Source: Charina bottae (taxonomy: Eukaryota > Chordata > Lepidosauria > Squamata > Charinaidae). Taken from it: DNA of 64,000 nucleotides. Numbering within the stretch: the first letter of the stretch is position 1; every line of letters starts with the position of its first letter. Below are positions 10,776-21,560 of this stretch, piece by piece. The position numbers and the translations under genes were made by a program. The stretch lies in assembly GCA_023362775.1 (NCBI GenBank), contig JALMGJ010000025.1, positions 9,339,501-9,403,500 of the forward strand, in the 5' to 3' direction. The notes under the pieces are model-generated. The model had not been told where the DNA came from, made no database searches, and saw only the letters and a program-made list of their open reading frames with translations.

Positions 10776-12062
10776 TGTTGTTGTTCAGTCGTTCAGTCGT
10801 GTCCGACTCTTCGTGACCTCATGGACCATAGCACGCCAGGCCTTCCTGTCCTCCACTGTCTCTCGGAGTTTACTCAAATTCATGTTCATTACATCGGTGA
10901 TGCTATCTAACCATCTCATCCTCTGCCGTCCCCTTCTCCTTTTGCCCTCAGTCTTTCCCAGCATCAGGGTCTTTTCCAGTGAGTCCTCTCTTCTCATTAG
11001 GTGGCCAAAGTATTTGAGCTTCAGCTTCAGCATCTGTCCTTCCAATGAGCAGTCAGGGTTGATTTCCTTTAGGATTGACTGGTTTGACCTCCTTGCAGTC
11101 CAAGGGACTCTCAAGAGTCTTCTCCAGCACCACAGCTCGAAAGCATCAATTCTTCGGCGCTCAGCCTTCCTTATGGTCCAACTCTCACAGCCATACATTG
11201 CTACTGGAAAAACCATAGCTTTAACTATACGGACCTTTGTCGGCAAGGTGATGTCTCTGCTTTTTAATATGCTGTCTAGGTTTGCCATAGCTTTCCTTCC
11301 AAGGAGCAAGCGTCTTTTAATTTCATGGCTGCAGTCACCGTCTGCGGTGATCTTGGAGCCCAAGAAAATAAAATCTGTCACTGCTTCCATTTCTTCCCCT
11401 TCTATTTGCCAGGAAGTGATGGGACCAGATGCCATGATCTGGGTTTTTTTAATGTTGAGTTTCAAGCCAGCTTTTGCACTCTCCTCTTTCACCCTCATCA
11501 AGAGGCTCTTTAGTTCCTCTTCACTTTCTGCCATTAGGGTGGTATCGTCTGCATATCTGAGGTTGTTGATATTTCTCCCGGCAATCTTAACTCCGGCTTG
11601 TGATTCATCCAGCCCGGCATTTCTCATGATGTACTCTGCATATAAGTTAAATAAGCAGGGTGATAATATACAGCCTTGTCGTACTCCTTTCCCAATTTTG
11701 AACCAGTCGGTTGTTCCATGTCCGGTTCTAACTGTTGCTTCTTGACCCACATTCAGGTTTCTCAGGAGACAGGTAAGGTAGTCTGGTACTCCCATCTCTT
11801 TAAGAATTTGCCACAGTTTGTTGTGATCCACACAATCAAAGGCTTTAGCGTAGTCAATGAAGCAGAAGTAGATGTTTTTCTGGAACTCTCTTGCTTTTTC
11901 CATGATCCAGCGAATGTTGGCAATCTGATCTCTAGTTCCTCTGCCTCTTCGAAACCCAGCTTGCACTTCTGGTAGTTCTCGGTTCACATGCTGCTGAAGC
12001 CTAGCTTGTAGGATTTTGAGCATAACCTTGCTGGCATGTGAAATGAGCGCAATTGTACGGTA
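10776..12062 (-). mobile_element. BovB (RTE) LINE, 5'-truncated, with target-site duplication
   Basis: A 1287-bp minus-strand insertion flanked by the 11-bp direct repeat atttctgtcct (10765-10775 and 12063-12073). The 3' end, at the left, has the BovB terminus (gttgttgttcagtcgttcag on the plus strand). The 5' part with the endonuclease domain is missing, the usual truncation of LINE copies. An open frame covers nearly the whole copy, implying a recent insertion. BovB is the presumed helper for the Sauria SINEs, which share its tail. Confidence 0.9.
10785..12023 (-). CDS. BovB reverse transcriptase fragment, uninterrupted ORF
   Basis: A 412-codon open frame encoding the reverse transcriptase and C-terminal region of a BovB LINE. 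It would copy element RNA at a nicked chromosomal target if a full protein were made. Visible blocks in order: 'EVQAGFRRGRGTRDQI' (near residue 20), 'FIDYAKAFDCVDH' with a catalytic Asp (near 55), 'KGVRQGCILSPCLFNLY' (near 110), the YADD catalytic box in 'LRYADDTTLM' (near 155), then 'FELWCWRRLLRVPW' and 'GKRRRGRQRMRWLDSI'. The first Met is internal to the family protein: the frame simply starts where the copy is truncated, and the endonuclease domain is absent. It is therefore not an autonomous gene. No internal stops indicates youth. Stop lies just inside the 3' end. Confidence 0.9.
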   Translation of the reverse strand: MLKILQARLQQHVNRELPEVQAGFRRGRGTRDQIANIRWIMEKAREFQKNIYFCFIDYAKAFDCVDHNKLWQILKEMGVPDYLTCLLRNLNVGQEATVRTGHGTTDWFKIGKGVRQGCILSPCLFNLYAEYIMRNAGLDESQAGVKIAGRNINNLRYADDTTLMAESEEELKSLLMRVKEESAKAGLKLNIKKTQIMASGPITSWQIEGEEMEAVTDFIFLGSKITADGDCSHEIKRRLLLGRKAMANLDSILKSRDITLPTKVRIVKAMVFPVAMYGCESWTIRKAERRRIDAFELWCWRRLLRVPWTARRSNQSILKEINPDCSLEGQMLKLKLKYFGHLMRREDSLEKTLMLGKTEGKRRRGRQRMRWLDSITDVMNMNLSKLRETVEDRKAWRAMVHEVTKSRTRLND

Positions 12063-12520
12063 ATTTCTGTCCTAGGAGCCTGCAATCACCAGGGGTCTGG
12101 GGAGTGCCAGAATGTTCTGATATCAGAATTCTCTAAATTGAAGATAGGATTTTCCTGTGCAAAATGGAGCCATTATAACCTAATCTGACTGTTATTCATG
12201 CTTTACAATGAATTGTATTGATGTCCAGGCCTGACTAGGCTGACCATATTTCCTTGAGACAAAAACAGGACATTGGGATGGCAAAACGGGACAGGGTTAA
12301 ACTTATGTAATAAAAATGGGCAGAACTTCCATCGTCCCCTTGTGGCCGCCATTTTGACTTTTTTGACCACACCCTGCAGGCACCCCTGAACATGGATGTG
12401 CCCTAGGAGTCTCCAGGAGCTAGGCTTGACCAGAGAGTGCTGTGTCTCCTAGCCTTTGAAGGATCATTCCATGCTGGGTAGCTGGGACTTCGCTTTCTCC
12501 AAGGCTGCATCTCTCCAGAC

Positions 12521-12604
12521 CAGTGTTTCTCAACCTTGGCAACTCTAAGATGGGTGGACTTCAACTCCCAGAATTCCCCAGCCACCATGGGAATTCCCCA
12601 GCCA
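12521..12604 (+). repeat. Half of a palindromic hAT-like MITE
   Basis: Starts 'cagtgtttctcaaccttggc' and contains 'ggacttcaactcccagaatt', the opposite arm of the repeat at 4803-4866. A short duplicated 'gggaattccccagcca' follows. The right arm is absent, so this is a truncated insertion inside the larger TIR element. Confidence 0.5.
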
Positions 12605-12989
12605 GCAAGGACGGGAAAGCTGGGTGCTCCGCTTTCCTGTCTTTCCCGACTTTCCTGTCCTTGGCGGAGCCAATGCCGGTGAGGGGGCAGCGCGCACGCG
12701 CGCTGCAACACCCCCTCCCTCGCCGTCCCTTGCCTGCATCACAAGTTCCCTACAAGAATGGGGACGGGGTCTATTTAAGAATAGGATTTTTTTTAAAAGG
12801 GTGGAGCACACCACCAATGGGACTGCCAACCCTTTACTGAAAAGTGACCATGTGTCCCAAACTCCAACACACACCTAGCTGCTGAGTGAGAAGGGGGAGA
12901 AGGAGAGAGAGGAGGGAGGGGGTGGGGAGGAGAGAAGAGATTGAGGGAGGAAAACAATGGGTGTGACAGTTCCAAGGGACCCTGCTTAC

Positions 12990-13083
12990 CGATCTCCAGC
13001 ACAATAAAGACGACATTTACATTTTTAAGTCCCGGCTTTATGTCTTTTATGATTAAGAGGTACGTTTCATTTGCCATGCTCAT
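12990..13083 (-). pseudogene. NABP1: Captured first coding exon of a NABP1-like (SOSS-B) gene
   Basis: On the minus strand, ATG at 13083-13081 opens 31 codons plus one base, ending at a consensus-like donor (G|GTAAGC, GT at 12989-12988). The peptide contains 'KDIKPGLKN' and 'NVVFIVLEIG'. From recalled family sequences this is the N-terminal strand region of the OB fold of NABP1/SOSS-B2, the ssDNA-binding subunit of the SOSS DNA-repair complex; about 19 of 21 residues from 'KDIK' onward agree. NABP1 fits better than NABP2 (VLEIG versus VLETG). As I recall, the exon ends where the NABP coding sequence is also split by an intron. A donor present means genomic DNA was captured, not an mRNA copy. 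No second exon (RVTKTKDGHE-type) occurs in the window, so this is a fragment. The reading frame and donor are intact. Confidence 0.8.
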
Positions 13084-13914
13084 GCTGCTTGCTCAGGAGG
13101 AAGACACGGGCGTTGCAGGGGCAGATTGAGCAAGACAAACCGCCCCTTCCCAGAGGTGTGCTCGGTACAAGAGGGTGGCTGGGGACCGGGGGTGGGGTGA
13201 GTTTGACCAGCTCTTCAAAAAAGGAGTGATGTGTACAGCCCGGGGTGGGGGGGGGAGGCACTTTTTAAAGAGATGACAAGGCACGCACAGCAACCCCCCT
13301 TTCCTGTAACTCAAACTGGTTGCTCTCCCAGTAGGGGAGAAAACCTGATCGCAGACAAATCTAAAGCTGGGCTGGGGTTGGAAGCCTGGGTGCTGTGATT
13401 ATACAGGCAAGGCGTTTGGCCGGCTTCAGCTACGACTTCGACCCCTGTTGGGGGTCCCCTGAAGGAAAAAACCAGTCCAGCATTCTTTGCCTCCCTGCTT
13501 CTCACAGCGCTAGCTCCTCTGAAAAAAGAGGGAAGGAGAAGAGAAAGTGGAGTGCTTCTCTTGTTCCTTATTATTTTACAACGACTAAGGTGCTTTTCTG
13601 CTTATCTTGCTCATTCACCCCCTCGTGAGCATGCTGCCCCCCAGAAAGGTAACTGCTCTGCTCTCAAACGCTCCCCTTTATGGAAGGAAAGCATCTGCCA
13701 CACCACGGCTGATCCATTTGCACCTCATGAGGGGAAGGGAGAAAAGACAGTTAAGGATGGCATAAGAAAAGCAGGGAGCCCAGCGGATTCCAGACGGGAG
13801 GGCTTCCTCTTCCAGGCTGCCTCCAAAAACGGGACAATATTGAGATTTATATCAAAAAGACGGTACGGTTCAAAAATGTTTAAAAAACGGGGCTGTCCCG
13901 TTCAAAATGGGACG
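13084..13914 (-). promoter_or_regulatory. Probable captured 5' flank/promoter of the NABP1-like exon
   Basis: This 0.83-kb stretch lies upstream of the NABP1-like ATG in its orientation and inside the transposon ends. It is richer in G+C and CpG than neighbouring DNA, as expected for a vertebrate CpG-island promoter and 5' UTR. No TATA box was identified. The promoter role is inferred from position and composition only. Confidence 0.4.
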
Positions 13915-13935
13915 TATGGTCACCCTAGGCCTGAC

Positions 13936-15096
13936 TGAACCCTGGAAATGATTTTAAGTGTCACTCCTTGGTGAAGAAGGAGCTACAAGGGTGAAAGATG
14001 TTTGCAGCAATCCTCTCTCAAGTGTTTTCAGAAGGTTCAACTAACTTACCAGGTCCTGTAAATGATTATTGGAAAATGGAATGTGGTTTGAGAAAGATCA
14101 AGGGGAACAGAATAAAATAGATCTCTGCCTCTTCAAGATTGTTTGGATGTCTTAAAAGAAGGAATTGGAATAACACTACTGCTAAAATACAATGAGATGC
14201 CTCCAGAATTGTCTTTGGAAAGCTATCTTCTGTTTCTCTGCTGAGATGTAGCAAAGACTTTGAGGTGCTGATTCCTTTCTTCAGGAGTGCCCAGCATTAG
14301 GGTCTACAAAGTTCCAAATGGCCCACCCAATTTCCTAAAGCAAAATTTTAAAGGATGCAGTAGGAAAGAAGAGAAAAAAAATAACTTTCCCTCTCTACTC
14401 CCATAAATGATATTCTGGTAATGAAATTATGGAGAACACTATCATACATTTTAGAGCTCTCACAGAATAGTAAATATGTATAGATAGAAAGTTTGGCTTT
14501 AGAAATGTTTTTTAAAGATTTATATATGCAACTGCAAAATCACAGACTTCTGCTTCTCTTCCTATGAAAGAGCTGGCAGATATTCCTTTCTTTTTACAGC
14601 TTCTGATTATATGGCTACACTATTAAGTATAAGCACATATCTGGTAGCAGTTGACAGATTATCAAGAAGATCAAGATCAGACCAAATCAGGGATTTAGCA
14701 TTATCCATGTCAACTTAATGAAGAAAAGCTGTATAAGAAATTATTTGACAAGAATTTGTGGAAGCAATAGCAATAAAATCTCCATGCTTCAAGGACTGAA
14801 AGATATCACCATAGGCAGACTAGGTATCATGTATTTTATTTTAAAGTTGAGCTAACTTTCCAGATTGTTCCCAAAGATCCACTAAAGAATAAGTTTGTGG
14901 GGAAAGAGTAGGACCATTTGGGCAATTAAAAGGTAGAAAAAAAGTCAGAGCTGTGATATGCAGGTATCAAATGAATCTGCATATTGAGTAGTTCCTGAAA
15001 CCAAGTGACACATAGCTGTAATGGCTAGGCAGTAGGAAGAATATGTTTATTTGATTAGACAATGCCAAGTTAAAGGCATATTATAAAGTGAATATT
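13936..15096. other. No recognised feature
   Basis: AT-rich DNA, no repeat or coding signal recognised. Confidence 0.45.
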
Positions 15097-15340
15097 GCCA
15101 GTTTGGTCTAGTGGTTAAGGTGCTGGGCTAGAAACCAGGAGACTGGGAGTTCTAGTCCCACCTTAGGCATGAAAGCCAGCTGGGTGACCTTGGGCCAGGC
15201 ACTCTCTCTCAGCCCAACTCACCTCACAGGGTTGTTGTTGTGGGGAAAATAGGAGGAGGAAGGAGTATGTTCACCGCCTTGAGTTATTTATAAAAATAAT
15301 AAAGGCGGGATAAAAATTAAATAAATACATAAATACACAA
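15097..15340 (+). mobile_element. tRNA-derived CORE-type SINE with L2-like tail
   Basis: The head has pol III box-like motifs (tggtctagtgg as A box; agttctagtccc as B box). A MIR/CORE-like middle follows ('gggtgaccttgggccaggcact', 'caactcacctcacagggttg'), then a tail ending 'ataaaggcgggataaaaatt' and AAAT repeats. The tail resembles L2-type 3' ends, suggesting L2-driven mobility. A close copy lies at 53355-53599. Confidence 0.75.
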
Positions 15341-15839
15341 ATAATCAATCAATCCTGGCAAAGATCATCTTTTGGTGTTTTGCCATTACTTGCCAATTCC
15401 TAAAATGCCTTGCTGAAAAAAATAATGAGGTAATTATGGCAATCTTCTTCTCATGAAATGCAAATACATTTATTAATACATAATAACAATCCATAAGTTG
15501 GTAGACACTGATTTTAAAAATTGCTAGGAATTATGAGTTTTAAAACATAGCATCACATCATTTTTTTTCTGCCATAAAACAGGCTTGTAGGAAAAGGTAT
15601 AAGATACTAAAAAACTGCTTCCAAAATCCATAGATTCAGAATTATATTTACTCACAGATGCTGAGGTACAATCTAATAGAATGTCTTTGGTACACAGGAA
15701 ATCTCCAGAATGAAATGTTTCTCCACAGCAACCTGAGAATTCAGCTTTCAAATTCAGTTCTACAAGAAATGAATTGTCTAGAAAGATTTTTTTAAAAAAC
15801 AAAACCTACATTTCCCACAAAATTCTACCTCAATCCTAA

Positions 15840-16150
15840 AAGGGATATCAGGCTTGGGAGATGGTCTGACACTTAAAAGAAGCAGGACAGAAACTAAGTT
15901 TACACACAATACAACACAATAGACCCTAATCAAGGAACTATTAACTCAGTCAACCAAGCAGCAAACAACAACCCAATCAAGGTACTACCAAGGAGAGTAC
16001 AAGACCCCCACCAACACAGGCAGGACAAGCCAGGGTATATAAACAGAGAGCAAGTCCTGCTCCCTTTTCGCACTGAAGATGTTGCCTAGCCTGGCAATGA
16101 AATGTCTGCAAGAAAACAACAAGGCTCAGAGAGCACCAAGGACTCCACAG
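15840..16150 (+). mobile_element. Penelope-like element promoter/LTR remnant with hammerhead
   Basis: Contains a TATA box (tatataaa, 16036-16043) about 30 bp upstream of a hammerhead ribozyme-like motif (16066-16117), followed by 'aggctcagagagcaccaagg'. This layout matches Penelope-like pseudo-LTRs. No protein-coding part is present. Boundaries are approximate. Confidence 0.55.
16066..16117 (+). ncRNA. Hammerhead ribozyme motif (Penelope type)
   Basis: Core elements appear in order: CTGAAGA (16073-16079), stem II ttgcc/ggcaa (16082-16086 with 16093-16097, extendable by a G-U pair), GAAA (16099-16102), one base, and the cleavage triplet GTC (16104-16106). Stem I can form from gca/tgc, extended by ttttc/gaaaa after a two-base bulge. 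The near-absent stem III is characteristic of Penelope-element hammerheads. The core matches CUGANGA...GAAA...GUC fully, so self-cleavage is plausible. Confidence 0.6.
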
Positions 16151-17640
16151 AAACTAAATTGCTTGAGGACCTTCTTGGTCCATCAGTGCTTGGGTCTGGC
16201 CATTCTGTCTGGATTCAGAAGAGAGCCATGCTGAAATTCCATATAGTGGAGAACTCAACCAACATTTCTATTTAGTGTTTGGAACAATTGTATGAAATAT
16301 GCAGGAATAGTGTTTCTTTGAATGAAGCTAGCCTGTTTACAAAATATACTGCAGATGAAGGAAGGAACTTGTATGGGATAACCCTAATTTTTCAATAGGT
16401 GTTGTTGAGGTGTGGATTGGTATAAACATGACATCTCACTTAGAAGTGTCCTACAGGATTTCAGAAGAAATTTCTTAAAGCTTCCTACTTTGACCTGACT
16501 GCCAGGTTGAACCTAAGCCTCCCCGTACTCTACAGAAGAATAGTGCAGTTCAGTGATTTCAGGTGGGAAAAGAAGTGTTACTTTCTGTCCTTCACGAAAA
16601 TCCCGGAGAACACAATAATGATTTTGTCTGAAGCAGGAAACACTTTGGAGGGCAAACTGCAACATTTTATTTCATATTTCTTTAAATATTGGTTTGAAAT
16701 TAATTTCTTTTGAAGTTTAGGGTTACTAATCACATTCTTACTTTAAATAGCAATCACAAGGATCAGCAGGCAGATCCAAAAATGCAACTCTTTATTTCTT
16801 GATAGAATGTGCAAACAGTAGACAGTTTACTAAAATTATATTTGCTTGCTTTTCTCAACTGTTCACTCTGAGGCTTATACATAATTTTGAGTCATTTAAA
16901 TATAGCCAACAAGGTGAACACAAGCCAGTTTGATTCCTTATGTTCTGAACCTGAAGAATATCTTACATACTCTCCAAGGAGCTGAACATTTGTTTGTTTT
17001 CCAGAGAGAATGTGTACACTGTAGCTAAGAAATGACAAAAGGGGTAGGGCAGGGTGAAGGGGGAGAGAGAGAAACATAGAGAGCAACAAAAATACAACAG
17101 CTGGAAATATTTCAGGTTGCTTTATGTTATTTAGGGCAACATGGGGTGCCATCATACCCCCGGGCATTGGCTTAACTACTAGGTATCTGTAAATACAGTA
17201 GCAGCTCTAGACAATGACAGAGTAATCGCACCTCCTCAAACACTTTTCATATGTAATGCACAGAACAAGCATCTACCAAAACCTGACAAAGTAATTGATA
17301 GGTTAGGTTGCCTACAGAGAGCAAATCTTTTCCAGAAACAGTATGTACTTTACAACAATTGGAGCTATGTCAAGTTTGAAAATGATTTTTGAACAAATGG
17401 TGTTATTTATTATTGAGATGTGCTTGGCTTCAATGCTGTCAGGCACGTTTGATGGAAACCCACAAATATACAGTATAATACACACACATGCATAAATGCT
17501 TGCATACTGCACATACATGCACCCCACAGAGGTCCTAGAATAGATGCAGTGTTCATGGATGAGGGGATTAATAGACAGGCATATGCAACATTAATTGTTT
17601 GATGTGTGCTTTCCGAATGCAGAGGCTTTGACTTAATGTG
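16151..17640. other. No recognised feature
   Basis: No repeat or gene recognised. Confidence 0.4.
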
Positions 17641-17668
17641 TATTTGTGTGTGTGTGTGTGTGTGCGCG
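17641..17668. repeat. (TG)n microsatellite
   Basis: TG run ending in TGCGCGCA. Confidence 0.85.
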
Positions 17669-17927
17669 CACCTGTGTGTTTATAATAAGCACTGCCTATT
17701 TACTATTGAGAGTTTAATTTACATGCTTTGGAGCTACCAGAAAGGTTATTTAAACCAGATTTCTCTGATGTTGGTTGAAATGGAAGGCAGGGTATCAACT
17801 TGATGGACTTTGGATCTGTTAGATTTCAATTCCCAGTAATATTACCTATGCTGCTTGAGAATTCTAATCCAACCACAGGTTCAATATACCTGGAGGGCAT
17901 CCAGTTGATGAAGCTGGTTTAAATTGT

Positions 17928-17930
17928 TTT

Positions 17931-17982
<52 letters not shown>

Positions 17983-18070
17983 TTTTCTATCCCACCTTTT
18001 TTTATAAATAACTCAAGGCGGCGAACATACCAAATACTCCTTCCTCTTCCTATTTTCCCCACAACAACAA
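17928..18070 (-). mobile_element. Truncated CORE-type SINE (3' part) with expanded tail
   Basis: Reverse complement of the 3' half of the SINE at 15097: 'ataactcaaggcggcgaacat', 'tattttccccacaacaac'. The tail has expanded into about 12 TTTA units at the left. The tRNA-like head is missing. Confidence 0.75.
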
Positions 18071-19824
18071 ATTGTGATTCTCCTCTTGCCTATTCTCTTT
18101 TATTGTATTCAACAATGTTATTATAAGGTCTTATTTGGTGACATGGATTAGATCATTGGAATAATTTTATTCAAAATAGAATTTGAACTGAATGAAGAAA
18201 AACTGATTCAATAACATTTTTCTTTCAAAGGAGATTAGGATTCTGTTGCAGTATTAATGGTAATTAATTCAGACACATTTATCTGCCATATCACCATTAT
18301 ACCTCATGGAAATTCTCCAAAACAAATGACATTGTAACATTTATTTTTGTTTCTGTCTGGGTGGTGGCATGATGATGATGATGTTCAAATGATCAAAAAG
18401 ATGAATATATGCATTTACAAAGGTTCAAGTTAAGTCTGTTCTTACCAGGATTTGATATAATTCAATGTAATACTAAAATAATATATTACATGGGCTGGAG
18501 TACTCCTCCATACGTAAGATGGAAAAATGAGGCCTCCTCGGAATAAAATCTATAGGATCAATAATGGTTTACACATCATGTTAAGTCATAATGTAATTTG
18601 ATTGATTTTTGGCTTAAGATGTTGTGGTTTATTTTGAATAGTTTATTTAGTAAATTGTGATTAGGCAAACCATGGCTAAGTGCAATGTGTGAATCAGTCA
18701 ATGCCTTCACTGCGAGGTGAGATGTGGCCATCTAGTTCCTTCAGCCCAGAATGTGACCCACCATCTGACATGTGAGCATGCATAGCAGTGGTTTTATGAT
18801 GAGTTAGAACGTCTCGGTTCATCTCCTCTGGCATTGTCTATCCTGACTGGCAAGGAACTTCATTCTAGTGCATGAATAAAACATCACTGTTGCAGCTGCA
18901 GCCCCAGTGAGTCAGCAGTGGATTTCATTCTCAGCATGTTAGCTGAAAGGTTGCTGATACGCCAGATGTCCCACAGGATGCCACAGCAATTTGTTGTGCT
19001 GAAATCTATTGTCAGGCCAAGCTATTAAACTGCTGGGGACATTTTAACTATGCTGCTGTACAAGAGTTAAAGGATGTTGGGGGTGGGGGTGGGGAGATAG
19101 AAAACAAGAAAAGGAGGAAAAAACTCTGGAATGCTTACATGCATCTGAGAGACAAGTTGGATGGGAATAGTTAATGCTATGCTAATAGTCTTTAATGTAT
19201 TTTAATATCTAGACCACATAGTAACTTGAATCTGCAATACAGGGCCATTTTATATTTCTTAAAATCTCTGTGTGTGTGTGTGTGTTGGTGGAAGGGAGGA
19301 AGGGAAGGAGGGGCAGATGAGGAATTTTGGTTCTTCAGAAGGTTTAACCATCTATACCAATTTTGAACCTCCTGTAAATGAATGAATGAACATGTAATAG
19401 TTGCAGAACTATGCTTAAAATAAAATAGTCTCACAACAGAATCTTGGAAAACTACTTTACTGAAAAGTTACTGCATACAAGAGAAAGTTGTTTCTGGAGA
19501 AAAGCGCGGGCTTCCCTCCATTGATATATGTCCCCACAACCCCTCCCCCTTTCTCAGGCCACGTTGATGGTACTTTCCATTTCTTCAGACACTCCACGAC
19601 CTTGATCTACCACTGGCAGATTGCAGGTGAAAGTATGCAGGCACGGCATCTTCCCCCCTTAACTCCTTCAATGCATGATCTCTGATGCAGAGCTTCAAAG
19701 CTGTGAAACTGGGATCATGACAGAACGAACCTGAGAGACATGGTTGCTGAAAACTACAGTTTAAAGGAAGTTGTGATATGGTTCATGTACATAAGGGAAA
19801 AATATTCACAAACATGAGTATAAG
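18071..19824. other. No recognised feature
   Basis: No gene. 18560-18700 contains 'aaaccatggctaag' text reminiscent of a widespread reptile repeat, too weak to call. A short (TG)n lies at 19267-19284. Confidence 0.4.
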
Positions 19825-20152
19825 GTAAAGGTTCCCCCCGCACATTTGTGCAGTCGTGTCCGACTCTAGGGGCCGGTGCTCATCTCCGTTTGTTAGCCAA
19901 AGAGCCAGCGTTGTCCGAAGACGCTTCTGCGGTCATGTGGCCGGCATGACACATGCGGAACGCTGTTACTACCCACCGAAGTGGTACCTATTCATCTACT
20001 TGCATTTGTATGCTTTCGAATTGCTAGGTTGGCAAGAGCTGGGGCGAGTGCGGGAGCTCACTCTGTCATGTGGGGCTAGGGATTTGAACCTCCGAACCTG
20101 CAATCTTCCGATCAACAAGCCTGGCGTCTCACCCGCTGAGCCACCATGCCCC
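19825..20152 (-). mobile_element. Sauria-type SINE, near full length
   Basis: Minus-strand copy running from the GTAAAGGTT tail at the left, through the BovB-shared tail motif, to the head 'gtggctcagcggg' (reverse) at the right. B-box-like text is present in reverse as 'gatttgaacctcc'. No clear target-site duplication. Confidence 0.85.
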
Positions 20153-21560
20153 TATCTTCCTTTGTATTGCTTTATAAAACTAAATAAAACTAAAGTCAGC
20201 TTTGAATCTAGCCCAATTCCAGGTGACTTGGAATTGAACATATCCCTGTAGTTTTCTTGATAATGGTACCAAGGTGAGTATATTAGGGATATATAAAAAA
20301 TATTTGTGAGATAGGTAACCACTAGGAAGGTGAAATTGTACGAAACTCATTATGAATATTTGGAGTAATGATTTTGCCAAATTAGTATATTGTGATGCCA
20401 ATCAGAGCTTTCATTTGGCAAAATGAGAAATTTGGAGACAAATGGGATTGAATCAGTTATTTCCATTGTCCATAGGTCAGCGAAAGGAGGCTAGAGTCTC
20501 ATTGTTTATTCTTAAGGACAAATTCTGAATTCAGGACTATGAAGATGACACTTCTTTTGGTGGGGTCCATATTAGATCAAGGTACACAGCCCTAATGGGT
20601 CCTGTACCATCAATGTATGGCCAGTTAATTAATCAATAAAAGACTTATTGAAAAATTACTGTCATGTAATTGCCTCAGCTAGGCAATATGCTGAAAGTGA
20701 TATCACTATGCTAGGACATTTTAGTTTTATTAACTCAAAATAAAAGTCTACTGAAGCCTGGATCTGTGCCTCAGTATAATGCACTTTAAAAAAATGCTAG
20801 TACAATTCATTTACTATGCAACAGAAGGAATATTTTGCATAATAAATTTCCAATATGCAGCTACAGATACCACACATTTTGCCCCATCTCTCAATGTCAG
20901 TAGTTATTCAGAAGTGATTTATTGATGGCTTATTCTGGAGGGGGAAAAAGGCAGAGGTAAATTGCATTAATATCATTAGCATATTATCTGTTGGACCCCA
21001 GGGCATTCACTATTAAAATAATAAAAGGGAAGTTTTTATAATCTTTTATTTGGCCTAAAGTATGCACAGACTTTCTCTAGAACACGCCTGATGCCGTTTA
21101 AAGCAACAACAACAAAAAGTTGTAAATGCCAATGCAGTCTTCTCTGACCTCCAAGTGAGAATGGCATAAGTCCAATGGGGTAGAAAATGGATTGAAGGTC
21201 AAACTAGACATTATTTGGGTTCTTTTAAAAACAACCTCCAAGGGATGTTATTTGGATCACAACTGAAGTGTGAAGAGAAGGGTTACTCACCCTTTCCACA
21301 CATGCTTACCTATCCTAAACGAAATACACTTCTTTGAATGAAATAACTTCCTGGGAGTTGCTCTTATCTCTGGTTTGGGTTGGGGGGGGGTAGGAACAGC
21401 AAGAAAGTTCTGCCTTTTAAATCACACAATATTCTTACCCAAATTGTTCCTAACTTTTTGGGAAAGGGACAGATTTATAAGAGAGATGCAGTTCATATGA
21501 ACTGCTCTGAAATTTTCTGGTAGCTGCATTAAAAGTAAGAACAATCAGATATTATCCCTT
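20153..21560. other. No recognised feature
   Basis: Nothing recognised. Confidence 0.4.

Larger units (their letters stand above)
12236..13927. mobile_element. hAT-like TIR transposon carrying a captured host exon
   Basis: A 1692-bp element with 13-bp terminal inverted repeats TAGG[C/G]TGACCATA (12236-12248 and, inverted, 13915-13927; one mismatch). The 8-bp direct repeat ggcctgac flanks it at 12228-12235 and 13928-13935. Local sequence makes the exact boundary ambiguous (6-10 bp repeats possible), but the 8-bp solution fits hAT. Both ends have a subterminal 'cgggacag'. There is no transposase frame, so it is non-autonomous. The interior is GC-rich compared with its flanks. It contains half a palindromic MITE (12521-12604) and, on the minus strand, a NABP1-like first exon with upstream DNA (12990-13083 and rightward). 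Confidence 0.75.

Noticed and set aside
10813..11745. 310-codon plus-strand frame
   Set aside because: Antisense shadow of the BovB reverse transcriptase frame, which has clear catalytic motifs on the minus strand.
12793..13083. A resident NABP1 gene at this locus
   Set aside because: Only the first exon is visible, no later exon is found to the left, and inverted termini plus target repeats bracket the segment. Captured cargo is the better reading.
12990..13083. Processed (mRNA-derived) NABP1 pseudogene
   Set aside because: The sequence continues past the exon end into a splice donor and intron-like DNA, with no second exon or A tail.
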